From Bacillota bacterium (GTDB taxonomy: Bacteria > Bacillota > Clostridia > Christensenellales > Aristaeellaceae): a stretch of 64,000 nucleotides of DNA. The stretch is taken from positions 81,961-145,960 of the forward strand of contig JAEZHM010000089.1 of assembly GCA_023416585.1 (NCBI GenBank), read 5' to 3'. Both the position numbers and the translations under genes were made by a program. This document shows positions 35,524 to 45,327 of this stretch, piece after piece. The notes below the pieces were generated by a model. That model was not told the DNA's origin, made no database searches, and was given only the letters and a program-made list of their open reading frames with translations. Each line of letters starts with the position of its first letter. Position 1 is the first letter of the stretch.

Positions 35524-36260
35524 ATCCCCTACGCATGCTATGCGTGGACGATGAGCCTCTGGTCAGGACACTTATATGCAATTGTATTGATTGGCAAGCC
35601 CTGGGCATTGAGATCGCCGGGGAAGCGGGAAACGGCCAGGAAGCGCTGGAAATGACGGAAAAGATGGACCCGGATATCATCTGCCTGGATATCTGCATGC
35701 CTGGCATGAGCGGCATCGACCTGGCAGCGGAAATAAAAAAGCGCAAACCCAGGCTGTCCATTGTCATCATCAGCGGCCATGATACTTTCGCCTATGCCCA
35801 GCAATGCATAAGGCTTGGGGTGACGGATTATCTTCTAAAGCCGATCAATGAAGAGCAGCTTAAACAGGTGATGCAAGACATACAGAAAAAAATAAGGCCT
35901 GAAGCACTTCTTATATCCCGCAGCCGCGGCAGCATACGCGAGGTATTGTCTTATTTGGAGGAAAATTTCCGCGATCCGGACCTTACGCTGCAAAGCGCCG
36001 CGGACCGTTTTTTCATCAACCCTTCTTATCTTAGCCGCGCTTTCAAACAGGATACGGGCAAAACTTTTGTGGAATATCTAACCGGCCTGCGTGTGGAGGA
36101 AGCCGCCCGTTTACTTATGAGGGATGATCTGCGCAGCTATGAAGTGGGGGAGCAGGTAGGAATCCCGGACGCGAAATATTTCGGCGTGTGCTTTAAAAAA
36201 TACAAGGGCCTCACACTGGCGGAGTTCAGGAAAAGGTCTGTGCGCCAAATGCATGCATAA
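35520..36260 (+). CDS. Compact YesN-type response regulator (receiver + AraC)
   Basis: Receiver domain with D10/D11 and phospho-acceptor D57 in CLDICMPGMSG, joined directly to a two-helix-turn-helix AraC domain (SAADRFFINPSYLSRAFK; YEVGEQVGIPDAKYFGVCFK). At 246 residues it lacks the 150-250-residue linker of most YesN proteins, including its two paralogues at 39.8 and 43.0 kb. It overlaps the kinase gene by ATGA. Its likely target is the importer operon starting 127 nt downstream. Confidence 0.93.
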   Translation: MNPLRMLCVDDEPLVRTLICNCIDWQALGIEIAGEAGNGQEALEMTEKMDPDIICLDICMPGMSGIDLAAEIKKRKPRLSIVIISGHDTFAYAQQCIRLGVTDYLLKPINEEQLKQVMQDIQKKIRPEALLISRSRGSIREVLSYLEENFRDPDLTLQSAADRFFINPSYLSRAFKQDTGKTFVEYLTGLRVEEAARLLMRDDLRSYEVGEQVGIPDAKYFGVCFKKYKGLTLAEFRKRSVRQMHA

Positions 36261-36387
36261 GCAGCAAGGTAAAAAAAACGGAAATGTAGGTCAATTTCGT
36301 CGGTTCTCTTTTGTGCGTTTTGGTTCTACACTTAAGAAAAGCCTGTGACGGCAGGCAGCTTGTACAAATTGAGAAGGAGGCAATTCC

Positions 36388-37662
36388 ATGAAACACATGC
36401 TTAAAAAAGGCCTTTCCCTGTGTATCGCGCTTTTAATGCTGGTTGGCATGGTGCCCGCAATGGCGCAAACGCATGAAGATGTGACGCTTACACTCTGGTC
36501 CATTTGGTCCTCCGACAGTGAAAGCAATAAGGCGCCCTTTTTGAAAACATTGGAGGAGTTCAAGGCTCAATATCCCTGGATTCATGTGGAGCTGGACATG
36601 AATGAGGCGGAAGCCTACAAGACCAAGATCAAGACTGCCGTAGCCGCCAACGAAGCGCCCGACGTGTTCTACTACAATGCAGGCGGCCTTTTGAAATCCT
36701 TTGTGGACGCCGGCAAGGTGCTGCCCCTGAACGACTATATTACCAAGGATGTTTGGGACCGCGTTGTGGAAGGCACGCTTACCAACATGACCTTTGACGG
36801 CAAGGTATACGGCCTGCCCTATACCCTGGCCTGCTCCGTTCTCTTTTGCAACACAGAGCTGTTTGAAAAATACAATGTGAAGATTCCTGAAACCTGGACG
36901 GAGCTGATGACAGCCGTCAAAACATTCAAGGATGCCGGCATCACACCCATGACCACCGGCGGCAAGGACCGCTGGCCCACCTGTATGTATACCGACCTGA
37001 TCACGCTTAGGGCTGCCGGATACCAGGAAAGCCATGACGCGTTCTACAAGACGGAAAACGGCAGCTTCGTTACCGATGGCATGAAACTGGCGGCGCAAAA
37101 GTTTGATGAGCTGATCAAGGCCGGCGCTTTCCCGAAGGGAGCTATAGCCCTGACCCGCGACGAATCCGAAGTGCCCTTCTATGCAGGCGAGGTCGCCATG
37201 TATGTCAACGGCAACTGGACGGCCAGCAACTGCCAGGCCGACAGCTCTAAAGTCAAGGGCAAGATCAAGGCTGTTGCCTTCCCGGTAATCGAGGGCGGCA
37301 AGGGCAGCATCAACGACTTCATGGGCGGCGCAGCCGAGCAGTTCTGCGTCAGCGCCAATACGAAAAACGTAGATGCCGCGGTGATCCTGTGCCAGTTCCT
37401 TGCCGAGAACCATTCCAAGAATGCCTACCTTGCCGGTGCTGGAATGCCCACCTGGAAGCTGGATGTGGATGAATCTCAAATCGATCCCCTGATCAAGTCC
37501 ATTGTTGGCCTTACCAAGAACGCCAGCAGCTTCCTGCTCTGGGGCAATACCGCTCTAGAAGGTGAAGACTCCGAATTCCTGATGGATACTGTTCAGGAAA
37601 TGCTGGCCGGAGACCTGACGGTGGACGCATACTGCGAAGCGCTGCAGACGATGATGGAATAA
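36388..37662 (+). CDS. Extracellular sugar-binding protein (CUT1, MalE-like)
   Basis: A 424-residue binding protein of the more usual, shorter CUT1 class. The signal peptide ends PAMAQ with no lipobox Cys. Mature sequence LTLWSIWSSDSES, then AAVAANEAPDVFYY and YAGEVAMYVNGNW are typical. GGAGG precedes the ATG. It follows the YesM/YesN pair and precedes two permeases, separated from them by a large nested hairpin, which would favour higher binding-protein levels. The ligand is not deducible; regulation by the adjacent regulator is likely. Confidence 0.92.
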   Translation: MKHMLKKGLSLCIALLMLVGMVPAMAQTHEDVTLTLWSIWSSDSESNKAPFLKTLEEFKAQYPWIHVELDMNEAEAYKTKIKTAVAANEAPDVFYYNAGGLLKSFVDAGKVLPLNDYITKDVWDRVVEGTLTNMTFDGKVYGLPYTLACSVLFCNTELFEKYNVKIPETWTELMTAVKTFKDAGITPMTTGGKDRWPTCMYTDLITLRAAGYQESHDAFYKTENGSFVTDGMKLAAQKFDELIKAGAFPKGAIALTRDESEVPFYAGEVAMYVNGNWTASNCQADSSKVKGKIKAVAFPVIEGGKGSINDFMGGAAEQFCVSANTKNVDAAVILCQFLAENHSKNAYLAGAGMPTWKLDVDESQIDPLIKSIVGLTKNASSFLLWGNTALEGEDSEFLMDTVQEMLAGDLTVDAYCEALQTMME

Positions 37663-37677
37663 TGAAGCAGCAATAGG

Positions 37678-37751
37678 CTGCCGCGCAAGAAATACGCACA
37701 GGCTTTCACAGGTGTAACTCCCCTGTGAGAGCCTGGTTTTAAGCGCGGCAG
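37678..37751 (+). other. Nested hairpin between binding protein and permease genes
   Basis: The outer arms CTGCCGCGC (37678-37686) and GCGCGGCAG (37743-37751) are perfect. The inner arms CAGGCTTTCACAGG (37699-37712) and CCTGTGAGAGCCTG (37722-37735) have one mismatch, followed by four T. It may act as a partial terminator or as a stabilising structure. Confidence 0.75.
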
Positions 37752-37786
37752 TTTGCTTTGCGTTCTAGCTGAAAGGAGGAAAGCGC

Positions 37787-38665
37787 ATGGACAGGGTTCT
37801 ATCTGACAAAAAGGCCGTATGCCTTTTTCTATTGCCTGCGCTTTTGCTGTTTGTTTTTATTGTTATCATCCCTATAGGAATTTCCATGTATTACAGCATG
37901 CTGGATTGGGACGGCATTGGAGCAGGCAGCTTTATAGGGTTTGACAATTATGCCAAGCTGTTCTTTGCAAAGACAGGCAAGTTCTGGAGCGCTGCCGGCC
38001 ATTCCTTTTTATATGCCGGCATATCGCTTTTGGTTCAATTGCCCATATCCCTTTTGCTGGCTATCGTGATTGCCTCCGGTGTAAAATTCGAAAACTTCTA
38101 CCGCAGCGCTTTTTTCATACCCGTCATCATTTCCACCGTAGTGATTGGCCAGTTGTGGATGAAAATCTATCATCCTGATTACGGGCTTTTGAATTCCTTC
38201 CTGCGGGCGATGGGACTGGAAAGCATAACGCGGACATGGCTGGGAGACAAGTCCACGGCTTTGGGCGCTACTTTTGTGCCTATCCTTTGGCAGTATGTGG
38301 GCTATCATATGCTGCTCATGTACGGAGCCATCAAGTCCATTCCCGACGAACTGTTTGAGGCGGCCAAAATAGACGGCGCATCCCCTTCCCGCGCAGCCAT
38401 AGCCGTTACCATCCCCATGATACGCCCCATGCTCAAGGTGAGCGCAACCTTTTCCCTGATCGGTTCCCTGAAAGTATTCGACTTGATTTTCGTGCTCACG
38501 GGCGGCGGCCCCAGCGGTGCCAGCGAGGTGCCCACCACGCTGATGTACAGGACCATTTTCCTGAAAAACCAGTATGGATACGGCAGCTCCATGGCCATAT
38601 TCATCGTGGCCGAATGTATGATATTGACCCTTCTGATACGGCGCCTGTTCCGGGAAAAGGCATGA
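37787..38665 (+). CDS. Carbohydrate ABC transporter permease, MalF-like
   Basis: Importer subunit of 292 residues with six helices. The coupling loop EAAKIDGASPSRAAIAVTIP is clear. AAAGGAGG stands before the ATG. It overlaps the next permease gene by ATGA. Confidence 0.93.
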   Translation: MDRVLSDKKAVCLFLLPALLLFVFIVIIPIGISMYYSMLDWDGIGAGSFIGFDNYAKLFFAKTGKFWSAAGHSFLYAGISLLVQLPISLLLAIVIASGVKFENFYRSAFFIPVIISTVVIGQLWMKIYHPDYGLLNSFLRAMGLESITRTWLGDKSTALGATFVPILWQYVGYHMLLMYGAIKSIPDELFEAAKIDGASPSRAAIAVTIPMIRPMLKVSATFSLIGSLKVFDLIFVLTGGGPSGASEVPTTLMYRTIFLKNQYGYGSSMAIFIVAECMILTLLIRRLFREKA

Positions 38666-39555
38666 AGGGCGGCTTTAGTATGATACGTGAAAACACTTCT
38701 TTTCAGCAAAGAACGATCCAGCGGCCGCACGAACTCAGGTTCGGAAAGATACTTATACAGGCGGCGCTGATCCTATGGGCATTTATCAGCCTGTTTCCCC
38801 TGTATTGGCTGTTTACCTTTTCCCTGAAGGACAACGGCGAAATATTCGGCGGGAATATCATAGGACTCCCGGGCAAATGGCTTTTTTCCAATTATGCCAA
38901 TGCGTTCCTCGGCGGCAAGGTAGGCCTGTACCTTTTCAACAGCGTGATCGTGACAGCCGTCACCATAGCGCTAACGTGCCTTTTTTCCTTGATGGCATCT
39001 TACACACTGACGCGCATGAAATGGCGCGGGCAGAAAGCCATGATGGCTTTTTTCATGCTTGGTCTGATGATCCCCATTCACGCAGCGCTGCTGCCGCTTT
39101 TCATATTGCTGAGCAAAATCAAGATTCACAGCACCCACTGGGCGCTGATACTGCCTTATACAGGCTTTGCTATCCCCTTGGGGATCCTCATCATATCCGG
39201 TTTCATCGACGCTATCCCAAGGGATTTGGAAGAGGCAGCGTGCATTGACGGAGCAAATATTTACCACATATTTTTCCGCATCATTTCTCCCATGCTTATG
39301 CCGGCCGTTTCCACGGTGATGATATTCACATTTTTGCAAGCCTGGAACGAACTGCTTTTCGCCCAGGTATTCATCAGCAAGGATGCATTCAAGACACTTA
39401 CGGCCGGAATCCAGTCCATGTACGGCCAATACCAGACGGACTGGGGCCCTATTGGCGCAGCATTGGTGGTAGCCACGCTTCCCACACTCATCATCTACCT
39501 TACGATGAGCGGACAGGTTCAAAAGAGCTTGGCCGCCGGCGCAGTAAAAGGATGA
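38662..39555 (+). CDS. Carbohydrate ABC transporter permease, MalG-like
   Basis: Partner permease of 297 residues, with the coupling loop EEAACIDGANIYHIFFRI and a C-terminal KSLAAGAVKG. The ATG at 38662 overlaps the upstream stop (ATGA); an alternative ATG at 38680 has a somewhat better AAGGGCGG. No ATPase gene follows; a terminator comes about 50 nt later. Confidence 0.92.
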   Translation: MKGGFSMIRENTSFQQRTIQRPHELRFGKILIQAALILWAFISLFPLYWLFTFSLKDNGEIFGGNIIGLPGKWLFSNYANAFLGGKVGLYLFNSVIVTAVTIALTCLFSLMASYTLTRMKWRGQKAMMAFFMLGLMIPIHAALLPLFILLSKIKIHSTHWALILPYTGFAIPLGILIISGFIDAIPRDLEEAACIDGANIYHIFFRIISPMLMPAVSTVMIFTFLQAWNELLFAQVFISKDAFKTLTAGIQSMYGQYQTDWGPIGAALVVATLPTLIIYLTMSGQVQKSLAAGAVKG

Positions 39556-39604
39556 ACTGCGCCTTTTTTCCGTGCCTATCTATGAACATAATACGATCCT
39601 TTCA

Positions 39605-39647
39605 TGCCGCGCACAAACAAACCGGTTTGTGTGCGGCAAATTTTTTT
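39605..39647 (+). terminator. Rho-independent terminator of the importer operon
   Basis: The arms TGCCGCGCACAAAC (39605-39618) and GTTTGTGTGCGGCA (39625-39638) pair with a single G-U, followed by AA and a run of seven T. Confidence 0.9.
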
Positions 39648-39803
39648 CTGTTTCTTTTCCATGCGCCGTCACCTTATCCGTGCAGAACAATTTGTCAGTT
39701 TTCTTGCCAAAATCGATTCCGGTCTTGTATAATATTTATATGAATTCCGTTAATTCGTATCTATTTATCAAACCTCATATTATGAACAGGGCGGTGATAT
39801 GCC

Positions 39804-41324
39804 TTGTACCGTGCAGTAATCGTGGATGATGAACCCTTCATGCTGGAAGGCATGCGCCTGATGATCGATTGGTCGGGCTGCGGTTTTATGCTTTGCGGCG
39901 AAGCCTCCTCCGCCCAGGAAGCGCTGCATCTCATCGATACGGTCAAGCCCCATCTGCTCATCACCGATGTGAAAATGCCCGGCATGCTCGGCACAGACCT
40001 CGCGGCGATTGTACATCATTATCATCCCGAGACCATTCTTTTGTTTTTCAGCGGCTACAGGGATTTTGCCTTTGCCCAATCGGCCATCAAATCCCAGGCA
40101 TTTGGCTATCTTGTCAAACCCATCGACAAAGATGAAGTGCACCAAACGCTGCTTGAGGTAAGGTTACTGCTGGACAAGCGAAACCTACAAGGGCAAGAGG
40201 AGGTTAAGCGGCTGCCTATCCTGCGCGATCACGTTCTGCGCCGCATCGCCTCCGGCGATATGGGGGATGAGAGCCTGCTCCGCGCAGGTGTCCTGCTGAA
40301 CCTTCATAGGGACGACCCGTGTTATTGCGCGGTGATTACGGCACAGAACAGGCCCCTGTCAGAAGGATCACTGCTGATGCTGTCCGGATGCGATGGTACG
40401 CCTTTTCTTCTTTCCCCCTATCAATGCGGGCTTTGCTTTAAGCAAATCGAGCGCAGCCTTTTAAAGCTCACAACCCTTAAGGAATCTTTTGAGAACAGCT
40501 TTGACCTTATCACACAGTGGAGCGTGGGTTGCGTACACCGTGGGCCGGAAGGCTTCGGTCATAGCCTTGCCGAGGCGTTAGACGCCATGGGCGTGCTTTT
40601 TGAACAGTGCGGCAAGCTGCGTCTGTACAGACCGGCCGACGAGGCGGTCTCCGCATGGATGCTTCAAGTCAATCTCTCCCAATTAGTTGCCGCTCTGGAA
40701 GAAGACTCGCCCGGCGGGCTGACCTTGGAACTTAACAACCTGTGCGCGCTGGCAAGGCGCTTGGAGCCTCCGCTTTTCGCGCTCAGGTTCATGTTAAAGG
40801 CGCTGGAATCCATGATGCTGTTCCGCCGCACATGGCCAAAGCAGCCAGTACAGCTGAATGAAAAGCTGATGCCCCTATGGAATACGGAAACCATGAGCCG
40901 GGAGGAATGGCTGCTGGTCTTTTGCGAAACGATGCAGTCTCTCAAAACGCAAGCCACCATCAAGGATACCTACCCGGCGCCTGTTCGCGCCGTCTTGGAT
41001 GCGGTTGAAAAATCATATTTTAAGCCCATTTCTATCGGCAGCATCGCGGCCGGCCTGAACCTGAATCCGGCATACCTTGGGCAATTGATCCTTCGTTGCA
41101 CAGGGCAGACCTTTCACACGCTTTTGCTGGATACACGGATTCTTAAGGCGTGCAGGCTGCTAAAGCAAACCTCCCATACCATCGGTGAGATCGCCTATTT
41201 GGTGGGCTTCCGCGATGTGGATTACTTTTCCCAAAAGTTCCGTTCCCGTATGGCTATGAACCCCAACGCCTACCGTTCTTTGGCCGGCGAAAAGGAGGAT
41301 GCTGTTGAAACTCCGCATCAATGA
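39804..41324 (+). CDS. YesN-type response regulator (receiver, linker, AraC)
   Basis: A 506-residue regulator. The receiver has D8/D9 and phospho-acceptor D55 in LITDVKMPGM. A linker of about 280 residues follows, and the C-terminal AraC domain shows IGSIAAGLNLNPAYLGQLI and IGEIAYLVGFRDVDYFSQKF. The start is TTG at 39804, about 6 nt after a GGCGGTGAT site. It overlaps the kinase gene and forms a regulator/kinase/regulator unit. Its probable target is the convergent importer/GH8 operon. Confidence 0.93.
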   Translation: MYRAVIVDDEPFMLEGMRLMIDWSGCGFMLCGEASSAQEALHLIDTVKPHLLITDVKMPGMLGTDLAAIVHHYHPETILLFFSGYRDFAFAQSAIKSQAFGYLVKPIDKDEVHQTLLEVRLLLDKRNLQGQEEVKRLPILRDHVLRRIASGDMGDESLLRAGVLLNLHRDDPCYCAVITAQNRPLSEGSLLMLSGCDGTPFLLSPYQCGLCFKQIERSLLKLTTLKESFENSFDLITQWSVGCVHRGPEGFGHSLAEALDAMGVLFEQCGKLRLYRPADEAVSAWMLQVNLSQLVAALEEDSPGGLTLELNNLCALARRLEPPLFALRFMLKALESMMLFRRTWPKQPVQLNEKLMPLWNTETMSREEWLLVFCETMQSLKTQATIKDTYPAPVRAVLDAVEKSYFKPISIGSIAAGLNLNPAYLGQLILRCTGQTFHTLLLDTRILKACRLLKQTSHTIGEIAYLVGFRDVDYFSQKFRSRMAMNPNAYRSLAGEKEDAVETPHQ

Positions 41325-43053
41325 TCTGCCCATCCGCAGCAAATTCATACTGCTCTTTTTTCTGGGTGTTTTATTACCCATAGCCGCGCTGTTATTCTAC
41401 GTGCTTACCAATGTAACGGAGGAGATCAGGCAGAGGGAATACCAAAACGCGATGCAGTCGCTGGACCGTGTGTATACGACGCTGGAAACGCAGTTTTCGC
41501 AGGCGGTGTCGCTGAGCAATAACGTATCCTCCGATGCGCAGGTAAAAGCATTTTTGAACCGCCGATATCCGTCGCCGCCCGAATATTACGCCTCATACTA
41601 TCTAGAGCTCCGCCCCATCATGAACCGCTATCTGTACGCTTATGTGGAGCAGGCTACAGGCATTGAAATCTATACCGACAATCCTTCCGTTTTCAATGGC
41701 GGATACTGCCCCAGAATCACTTTAGAAGTGAAGAAGGAGGAATGGTATTCCAATAAGATCAGCCTTGCGCCTATGCTGGTCACATATGTGCGGCAAATTC
41801 CCGGCATAAGCGCAAGGCTTCAGCTCAGCATATTGCGGCTGATGAACAATATTTCCGCATATACCCAGCTTTTGAAACTGGATCTGAATATGGAACCCAT
41901 TCACCGCATTGTGGAGCAGGAAAGCGCATACCTTTCGGTTTACCTTGTGGCGCCCGACGGTACTTCCGTCAGCTATCCCGGCAGCATGACGGATAGCATG
42001 GTGGCCAAGCGGGACACTATGCCGCCCGAGACCGTGGATCTGACACGGGCATTTGGCGAAAGCACAGCCATGAGTGGCTGGAAGCTTGTTGCAAACATAA
42101 ACAAAGGGCCTATGGAAGAAAACATACGCAATTCCCTATGGGTTGGATTATTGCTGGGCGCTGTCTGTTCCCTGTTTGCCGCTGGCCTTTCCCTTTTGTT
42201 CTCGCGTTCCATAGCAAGAAGGAGCCAACGACTTTTGCGGCATATGGACAGCATTACTGCCGAGAACTTTTCCCCTATCAAGAAAGAAATGGGCAAGGAT
42301 GAAATCGGCGAATTAATGGAGCACTTCAATATCATGGGCGAGCGGTTGAAGCAATTGATCCATGATATTTACGTGCTTCAATTACATCAGAAAAGCCTGG
42401 AGCTGGAAAACGTGCGGGCCGAACTTAAGTATCTGCAAGCGCAGATTGATCCGCATTTTTTGTTCAATACGCTAAACGCCATTTTAGTGCTATGCGTCCG
42501 CAACGGTTATACGGAGCTTGCCGAAATCATATCGCCCCTTTCCAAAATCATGCGGCGCATGGTGGATACAACAAGGGATATTGTTCCTCTTAGAGAAGAA
42601 TTGGAATTTGTGCGCATGGTGCTCAAGATTGAGCAGTTCCGCTTTGGCGAAAAGCTTCAATATGCGTTTGAAATAAGCTCCGAAGCCATGGAAGTACCCG
42701 TGCCCGTCATGTGTGTTCAAGGGTTGGTGGAAAACGCATGCAAGCATGGCATACAGCATATCACGGGTCAGGGGATTGTCCTGATCAGCGCCAAGGTAGA
42801 GGATAGCATGCTCCTCATTGGTGTGAGCGATAACGGAGCAGGCATCAGCCCCAAGCGCCTTTCCGACCTGCAAAAGCAAATTGCAGGCCCCGAAGATATG
42901 CAAGTCAGCGTGGGCCTGCAAAACATCTACCGCAGGCTGAAGCTTCACTATGGGGAGACAGTCAGCCTGACACTTGCAAACGCGCAGGACCGCGGAACGG
43001 TTGTCAGCATCCGCTTACCGGTAAAGGGGGACGAACAATCATGCTGCGGGTGA
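41305..43053 (+). CDS. YesM-type sensor histidine kinase
   Basis: Membrane kinase of 582 residues with membrane segments near 15-36 and 275-297, a HAMP domain, the phospho-acceptor H384 in QAQIDPHFLFNT, and an ATPase domain with SDNGAGISPKRL and GLQNIYRRLKLHYG. An ATG at 41299 abuts AAAGGAGG with no spacer; the TTG at 41305 is 6 nt from it and gives a normal MKLRINDLPIRSKF start, so it is preferred. It lies inside the regulator trio, overlapping both neighbours. Confidence 0.93.
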   Translation: MKLRINDLPIRSKFILLFFLGVLLPIAALLFYVLTNVTEEIRQREYQNAMQSLDRVYTTLETQFSQAVSLSNNVSSDAQVKAFLNRRYPSPPEYYASYYLELRPIMNRYLYAYVEQATGIEIYTDNPSVFNGGYCPRITLEVKKEEWYSNKISLAPMLVTYVRQIPGISARLQLSILRLMNNISAYTQLLKLDLNMEPIHRIVEQESAYLSVYLVAPDGTSVSYPGSMTDSMVAKRDTMPPETVDLTRAFGESTAMSGWKLVANINKGPMEENIRNSLWVGLLLGAVCSLFAAGLSLLFSRSIARRSQRLLRHMDSITAENFSPIKKEMGKDEIGELMEHFNIMGERLKQLIHDIYVLQLHQKSLELENVRAELKYLQAQIDPHFLFNTLNAILVLCVRNGYTELAEIISPLSKIMRRMVDTTRDIVPLREELEFVRMVLKIEQFRFGEKLQYAFEISSEAMEVPVPVMCVQGLVENACKHGIQHITGQGIVLISAKVEDSMLLIGVSDNGAGISPKRLSDLQKQIAGPEDMQVSVGLQNIYRRLKLHYGETVSLTLANAQDRGTVVSIRLPVKGDEQSCCG

Positions 43054-44387
43054 TGTTTGTGGATGACGAGCCAATGGCACTGGAAGGCCTTGCCATAATC
43101 ATCAACTGGAAAAAAGAGGGATTCTCCGTCTGCGCTTCCTGTAAAAGCGGCGCGGAAGCACTGGCGTCTCTTTTGACTGCAAAGCCCCACCTGATCATGA
43201 CGGATATCCGCATGCAGGATATGGACGGGCTTACGCTGATGGCGGCCGCCAGGGAACGCGGATACGAAGGTGCCTTTATCGTAGTCAGCGGGTACAGCGA
43301 TTTTGAATACGCAAAAAAAGCCATGCGAATAGGCGTGGCCGGCTACTTGCTCAAACCCATAGATCCTTTTGAAGCTTCCCAAGCGTTGGAGCAAGTGAGA
43401 AAAGAACTAATCGACAAAGAACTGAAGCACAAACTGCCCCTGGCCGCCTATCAGCAAGCTGTTACTGCTCTGCTCATGGGTCAGCCATCCAGACAGCAAG
43501 CGCTGCCGGAAGGCACATGGCAGCTTTATACCTGGGGTGTGCCGCTTCCTTACGAGGAGGTTGCTTCAATTCTTGAGGAATTTGCCAATACGGGAATACA
43601 GGCAACCACGCATATCGTGGATGAAAAGGAATGGCTGGTACTACATGCCAAGGATACGCCGGACGAAGCAATATCAACATTTTTACATAAAAAAATGTTG
43701 TTAAGCCGCAGGGAACTTATATGCAGCCCCGAAACAAATGAAGCGGCGCGTCTGTTAGACTTCCGTGCTGCAATATGCACACAGCTGAACGACTGCAACG
43801 AGGAATTGGTGCGCCGAACGCAGGAGATGGCGGACTCAGTATCACTTTTGCACTATGCGGAGTTTGACCGCATGGCCGAATCCCTGATGAGCTTTTGCGT
43901 ATTGAGGGGCAATGCCGTGAAAGCTCAGGCTTACGAGCTTTTTCACGCGCTGTGCGCAGCGCAGCTGGAAAAAGACCAGGATAAACTGGGAAGGCTCTTG
44001 TGTGAATCCACCCGGGATATCAAAACCTTGGGACAGCTTGCTATACAGCTTTTGACCCCTTCCCCCAAGCGCATCAGCGACCATGTGGCTGATTTTGTGA
44101 AGGAGCATCCGGCGCAATGCCTGACTCTGAACTCCGTGGCAGCCATGCTGAATTACAATGCCACCTATCTGGGCCGTGTTTTTCACGAGGAAACAGGCAT
44201 AGGATTTCCCACCTGGCTGAACAAATTCCGCATGGAGCAGGCTGCGCAAATGCTTGCCAATTCAAACATTCCCATCCACCAGATTGCCGGTGCCATTGGG
44301 TACGGGCAGTACAAGCGTTTTCTGAAGCATTTTAAAAAGCAATACGGCCAAACGCCTCAGGATTACCGGCAAAGCGTCACCCCTTGA
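43041..44387 (+). CDS. YesN-type response regulator, second in the trio
   Basis: A 448-residue regulator with a receiver (D8/D9; phospho-acceptor D55 in MTDIRMQDMDGL, where the usual P-G is Q-D), a shortened linker and an AraC domain (LNSVAAMLNYNATYLGRVF; IHQIAGAIGYGQYKRFLKHF). It starts inside the kinase gene (13-nt overlap) after AAAGGGGG. Its 3' end overlaps the convergent permease gene by 11 bp, so the two transcripts are complementary there. Confidence 0.92.
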   Translation: MLRVMFVDDEPMALEGLAIIINWKKEGFSVCASCKSGAEALASLLTAKPHLIMTDIRMQDMDGLTLMAAARERGYEGAFIVVSGYSDFEYAKKAMRIGVAGYLLKPIDPFEASQALEQVRKELIDKELKHKLPLAAYQQAVTALLMGQPSRQQALPEGTWQLYTWGVPLPYEEVASILEEFANTGIQATTHIVDEKEWLVLHAKDTPDEAISTFLHKKMLLSRRELICSPETNEAARLLDFRAAICTQLNDCNEELVRRTQEMADSVSLLHYAEFDRMAESLMSFCVLRGNAVKAQAYELFHALCAAQLEKDQDKLGRLLCESTRDIKTLGQLAIQLLTPSPKRISDHVADFVKEHPAQCLTLNSVAAMLNYNATYLGRVFHEETGIGFPTWLNKFRMEQAAQMLANSNIPIHQIAGAIGYGQYKRFLKHFKKQYGQTPQDYRQSVTP

Positions 44388-45288
44388 CGCTGCCTATGCT
44401 TAATCCCACCACAAAATAGCGCTGCAAAAGCGGATAGATCGCCAGGATGGGAGCCGCCGATACCACAGTAATGGCGGCTCTTATGGTGATGGGTGTCGTC
44501 AGTGTAGTGGAAGCCAGTGCGTCAGTGGTGGATTTGGCAGCGTTGGCACTGTTGTTGGTGGTAGCCAGCTTCATACGCAGCAGGTATTGCAGTGTGTGCA
44601 GCTTCTGTTTGCTGGCGTTGTACAGGTGGGTATCAAACCAGCTGTTCCACGCGCCTACCGCCACAAACAAGGCGACCGTGGCCAGAACAGGCAGGCATAA
44701 GGGAAAAATAATCCGCCAGAACAGGTACAAATCCCCCGCTCCATCGATGCGAGCCGACTCCACCAAGGCTTCCGGCAGGCCCAGGATATACGTTCTGATC
44801 ACGATCATGTTGAAACAGCTGACCATGGTAGGAATAATGTACACCCAGAAGGACTTGGAAAGCCTCAAGGTATTATTGATCAGCAGATAATTTGGGATCA
44901 ATCCTGCATTGATATACATGGTGAATATGAACATGGTGGTGATAAATTTCCTGAGCACGTACTCCCTGCGGCTTAACGCATAAGCCAGCATGGAGGTCAG
45001 CACCACATTGAGCACGGTCTGCACGACGGTTCTGGACACAGTGATAAAGAATGCGGAATAAATTGTTTCATCAATGAAGATGGTTTCGTAGCTCTTCAGG
45101 CTGAATACACGGGGCCAAAGCTTGATGCCGCCGCGCACCGCATCCGTACCGTCGTTAAAGGAAATGGCAAGGGTATTGAGCACCGGATAGAGCGTAACGA
45201 ACATCAGGATGCACATACACGCCGCGTTGATATAAGGAAACAGGCTTCGGCGGCGCAGGGCCCTTAACTTTCCGGAAAGCGTATTCAT
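44377..45288 (-). CDS. Carbohydrate ABC transporter permease, LplC type
   Basis: Importer subunit of 303 residues, with the coupling loop ESARIDGAGDLYLFWRI and the terminal RYFVVGLSIGSVKG. It is the last gene of the GH8 operon. There is no room for a dedicated terminator because its 3' end overlaps the opposite regulator gene. Confidence 0.93.
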   Translation of the reverse strand: MNTLSGKLRALRRRSLFPYINAACMCILMFVTLYPVLNTLAISFNDGTDAVRGGIKLWPRVFSLKSYETIFIDETIYSAFFITVSRTVVQTVLNVVLTSMLAYALSRREYVLRKFITTMFIFTMYINAGLIPNYLLINNTLRLSKSFWVYIIPTMVSCFNMIVIRTYILGLPEALVESARIDGAGDLYLFWRIIFPLCLPVLATVALFVAVGAWNSWFDTHLYNASKQKLHTLQYLLRMKLATTNNSANAAKSTTDALASTTLTTPITIRAAITVVSAAPILAIYPLLQRYFVVGLSIGSVKG

Positions 45289-45327
45289 CGTTCCATCTCT
45301 TTTCCTGTCTTATTTGGCCTCTTCGCT

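Noticed and set aside
36433..37479. A 348-codon antisense frame over the third binding-protein gene
   Set aside because: Same reasoning: antisense mirror of a well-supported gene, no family signature.
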